Position numbers and translations under genes: made by a program. Positions 61,322-64,000 of a DNA stretch of 64,000 nt are shown here, one piece after another (the stretch's first letter is position 1; each line of letters starts with the position of its first letter). The stretch lies in assembly GCA_963556195.1 (NCBI GenBank), contig OY744529.1, positions 62,950,580 to 63,014,579 of the forward strand. Direction: 5' to 3'. The notes beneath the pieces were generated by a model that did not search any database, was not told the DNA's origin, and saw only the letters and a program-made list of their open reading frames with translations. This DNA comes from Sepiola atlantica. Lineage: Eukaryota > Mollusca > Cephalopoda > Sepiida > Sepiolidae.

Positions 61322-62552
61322 GGAAGAGGCTATATTGCCGGTCCCGGCAAAATAACGATTCCTGCGTTATTTTGCCGGTTCATGTATATTTAACTAAATT
61401 GTTAAACATACAGTGACGCCCGGCACAATAATTATTTACTAATGTAAAGGGATCGTTATTATGCCGGTTCATTATTTTTAAAAACCTAATTGTTATGGCC
61501 TTGCGAAAGAAAAGGTAATTAAATAAATAAGGGCAAATATTTAAAAACAATTTGTTTTCATCATCAGTTGTGTCGGTTAAAGAAAAAAAAAATCGACCTG
61601 CCCTATTGTGTCGGTTAAAGAAATATCTGCTTACTTTTCATAATAGAATTAATGTTGATGAATTTTCTCAACATTACTAAGTCTGCTCTCGATTTAAGTA
61701 ATTTAAATTTTCCTTAAGTTATATATAAGTTATATTATAAAGAAAAAAATAAGCAACAAATAAATGTTACCAAAGGCAACATAAATTATTATTCTACCTA
61801 CCTGTATAAGTTTATTTGTTTATTTTATTATTTATTTTGATAAATGATTTTTTTTTATAAAAATAAACAATCAAATAAACTTATACAGGTAGAAGAATAA
61901 TTTATGTTGCCTTTGGTAACATTTACTTGTTAAAAATGTGCTTTACAAAGGAATGTAAAATTCTGATTTTCTTTATGAAGAAAAACTTCGATAATGTTAA
62001 AATATACAGAAAATCACTGGATTTAAACAGTTTCTATTTTAAAATGTTCCTTCAATGAAATCATAAAATAAGTCGTAATTTTGAAGAGTTCACTCCTAAT
62101 CGAATCAACCGGAAGTAAAAATTAATTTTATCGTTATTTTAAAATATATTGTCGCTTAATAAAGTTTTAAATTATACAAAAAATCAATCAGGCAAAGATT
62201 AATTAAAAACAAACAAAAAAAATCAATCAGGCAAAGTTTTAAATAAAAAAAAACAAAAAAAAAAACAATCAGGCAAAGTTTTAAATTATAAATAAAATTT
62301 CGTTTGATAAAGTTTTAAATAATACAAAAAAAATAATTTAAATAATAAAAAAAAAAGTAATTTATAGTTAAATAAACACGAGCCGGTAAAATAACGTAAG
62401 ACTCATTATTGTGCCGGGCGTCACTGTATGTTTAACAATTTAGTTAAATATACATGAACCGGCAAAATAACGCAGGGATCGTTATATTGCCGGTCACGGC
62501 AAAATAACGCAGGAATCGTTATTTTGCCGGGACCGGCAATATAGCCTATTCG
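61322..62552. mobile_element. TIR element with repeated subterminal motifs (1.23 kb)
   Basis: Ends share AGGCTATATTGCCGG in inverted orientation. The word GGCAAAATAACG or its complement recurs: near 61343 and 61370 on the left, and 62391, 62462, 62487 and 62520 on the right. Inverted similarity continues over ~150 bp (CATGTATATTTAACTAAATT / AATTTAGTTAAATATACATG, CAGTGACGCCCGGCACAATA). ATTATTTTA flanks both sides (61313-61321 and 62553-62561), a possible 9-bp target duplication. The interior is AT-rich and non-coding with AATCAATCAGGCAAAG repeats (62184-62276). Superfamily not determined. Confidence 0.75.
61755..61931. repeat. nested hairpin element, ~62-bp arms
   Basis: AACAAATAAATGTTACCAAA, GGCAACATAAATTATTATTC and the following ACCTGTATAAGTTTATTTG pair with the right arm 61869-61931 with few mismatches. 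It lies inside the 1.23-kb TIR element. A half copy is at 59965-60040. Confidence 0.85.
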
Positions 62553-62561
62553 ATTATTTTA

Positions 62562-64000
62562 ATACTGTTATCCGTTGTGCTGTGGAAATGTAGTCCAATG
62601 CTACGAGGACTGAATGCGTTTCGACTGGTTGCTCTGTCAATTCTTCTACATCCATACTGTGTTTAAAAGGTCCGCAGGGTAAGTGGCCGATTCTGTTGGC
62701 AACCCCAAAACAAGAAAAACTTGTGAATAATAGCAACTATTTATTGGAACACAAGTGTGTAACAATAATAAGAAGGAAAAGTTATATTGGCCTTGGAGTG
62801 AAAAGATAAGTTGAGGAATTTGGCTGGTGCTAAATTTGTCTCTTAGAAGAGGTCGAATTTGGTAAAAAGCTCTTAGTCTTTTGAATTTCTGTTTTCGATC
62901 AGTCGCCGACTTCAGACCCCCTCTCGGTCTGTCTCTTGTACTGAATGACTGTCTTCTGGTTAGCTCAGTATTTTAATCGAAAACTTTCACTTTGAGACGA
63001 GTTTTGTGATTCACAACCCAATCACAAATCGTCGCATGTTTTGCTCTCTTATGATTAGTCAGGCAATGAGAGGCTTTGTTTCATCAAAAAAAAGTGGACA
63101 AAAAATTAAGCCATAATATGTAAGCTGAGTCTTGTTTCAAGAATAAAACGCCTTACTATTTATTGGCAGGTAAGTAGATTTATCAGATATGGCAGGTGCA
63201 CTCTCATGACCTTTTTAATTTGCCAACATAAGTTGTTTTTCTTTAAATTATTTCTTGGTAATTCTGTTAAATCAAAACAAACAACTTATTTTTTTCAACT
63301 TTCATTATCCATAATCAAACCAGATACGTTTCTGGTGTCACTCAAACAAAGAATATGACCTTGTGAATTAATTGTTCATAACAATAAAATTTGATGATAT
63401 TTGTTGCCCTCAAAGTGTATTGACCCCCAATTTCTTTTAATTCCATAATTTAATTTGATCAATTAAACTTCTCATCGTGTCACAATGTTTATTTCATTTT
63501 TCTTTTTCATGGATGTCATGTCTTTTAAAGCTCATTTAAAACCAAAATATTAGCTTCTTCAGCTGAAATGGAGTTCACTTTGTAAATGATAAGAATTCTA
63601 TATCACCCTATGAGGGAATCAGAATTTTAGAGATGATTACGTGGAACACGGTCCCTAAAAGTTTGGAAAAATAAATTGGACCCTTCAATCAAAACAGCAA
63701 AGTATGTTATTGGTTTGGTCCATTGTGAGATAAATTTGGTGTGTAAATTATTTTGTCTGTTTAACTTGATCAACTATTTTTCACATTTTTTCTTAGAACT
63801 CATTTTGAATCTGAGAAAATAGATAGGACACGCTTATCTGGTCACTGGTTTTGATGTGAAGAAAGTGTTCTTTCAAGACAAGATTATATTTTAACAAAAA
63901 TTCCACTGTCAAAAATTGCTGTCACTTTTGTTTACCTCCACCTAGAAGGTTATGTTTTCTGTCGAGTTTGTTGTGTACAGCCTGGCGTCCACATTGCTTG
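62562..64000. other. intergenic, nothing supported
   Basis: Some GC-richer text at 62570-63090, but no recognised domain, LTR pair or TIR. I make no gene call here. Confidence 0.5.

Noticed and set aside
62562..63160. Possible LTR
   Set aside because: Some GC-richer text with an AATAAA, but no second copy, TG...CA ends or primer-binding site found.

Overview
This is a stretch of a large, repeat-rich animal nuclear genome. It shows spliced exons of a conserved mitochondrial gene separated by introns of 3 to 14 kb, AT-rich non-coding DNA, long homopolymer and CT runs, and decayed transposons of nearly every class. Nothing bacterial or viral in layout is present. The repeat mix (Tx1-clade, CR1-like and other LINEs, mariner, Merlin, piggyBac-like and pogo-like DNA elements) would suit a lophotrochozoan, perhaps a mollusc or cephalopod. 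That assignment is inference from repeat style and cannot be proved from this window.

The one host gene I can defend is a metaxin (MTX1/MTX3 family), on the + strand. Seven exons run from 11079 to 49414, all with AG acceptors and GT donors and all in compatible phase. Together they encode about 312 residues ending in a C-terminal membrane anchor, followed by an AATAAA signal at 49711. The N-terminal exon or exons were not found. A 114-bp decayed copy of the fourth visible exon sits downstream of its source, inside an inverted-repeat element.

Layout: 1-528 is the 5' part of a pogo/Tigger-like transposase on the - strand. About 2.1-8.1 kb is a nearly full-length but broken Tx1-clade LINE, with ORF1 and ORF2 overlapping at TAATG. 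8.2-11.0 kb holds U2-snRNA-derived repeats, one of them split by a 5'-truncated copy of the same LINE with a 16-bp target-site duplication. 11-35 kb contains metaxin exons 1-6 (as visible here) with Merlin, mariner, SINE, LINE and palindromic elements in the introns. 35-49 kb is the last intron, with several LINE pieces, a U2-headed SINE, a CT-rich tract of about 3.3 kb, a Ty3/gypsy-type pol relic and a second 0.5-kb CT tract just before the last exon. 49.7-64 kb is intergenic: a CR1-like tail, a mariner with a nested TIR element, palindromes, another U2-headed SINE, a piggyBac-like MITE with a paralogous empty site, more LINEs, and a 1.23-kb TIR element with repeated subterminal motifs.

The most interesting themes are the recurring 5' domain of U2 snRNA (in SINE heads, in tandem arrays on both strands, and as a LINE target), the metaxin exon copy enclosed by inverted repeats, and a SINE whose 3' end matches a LINE 3' end in the same window.
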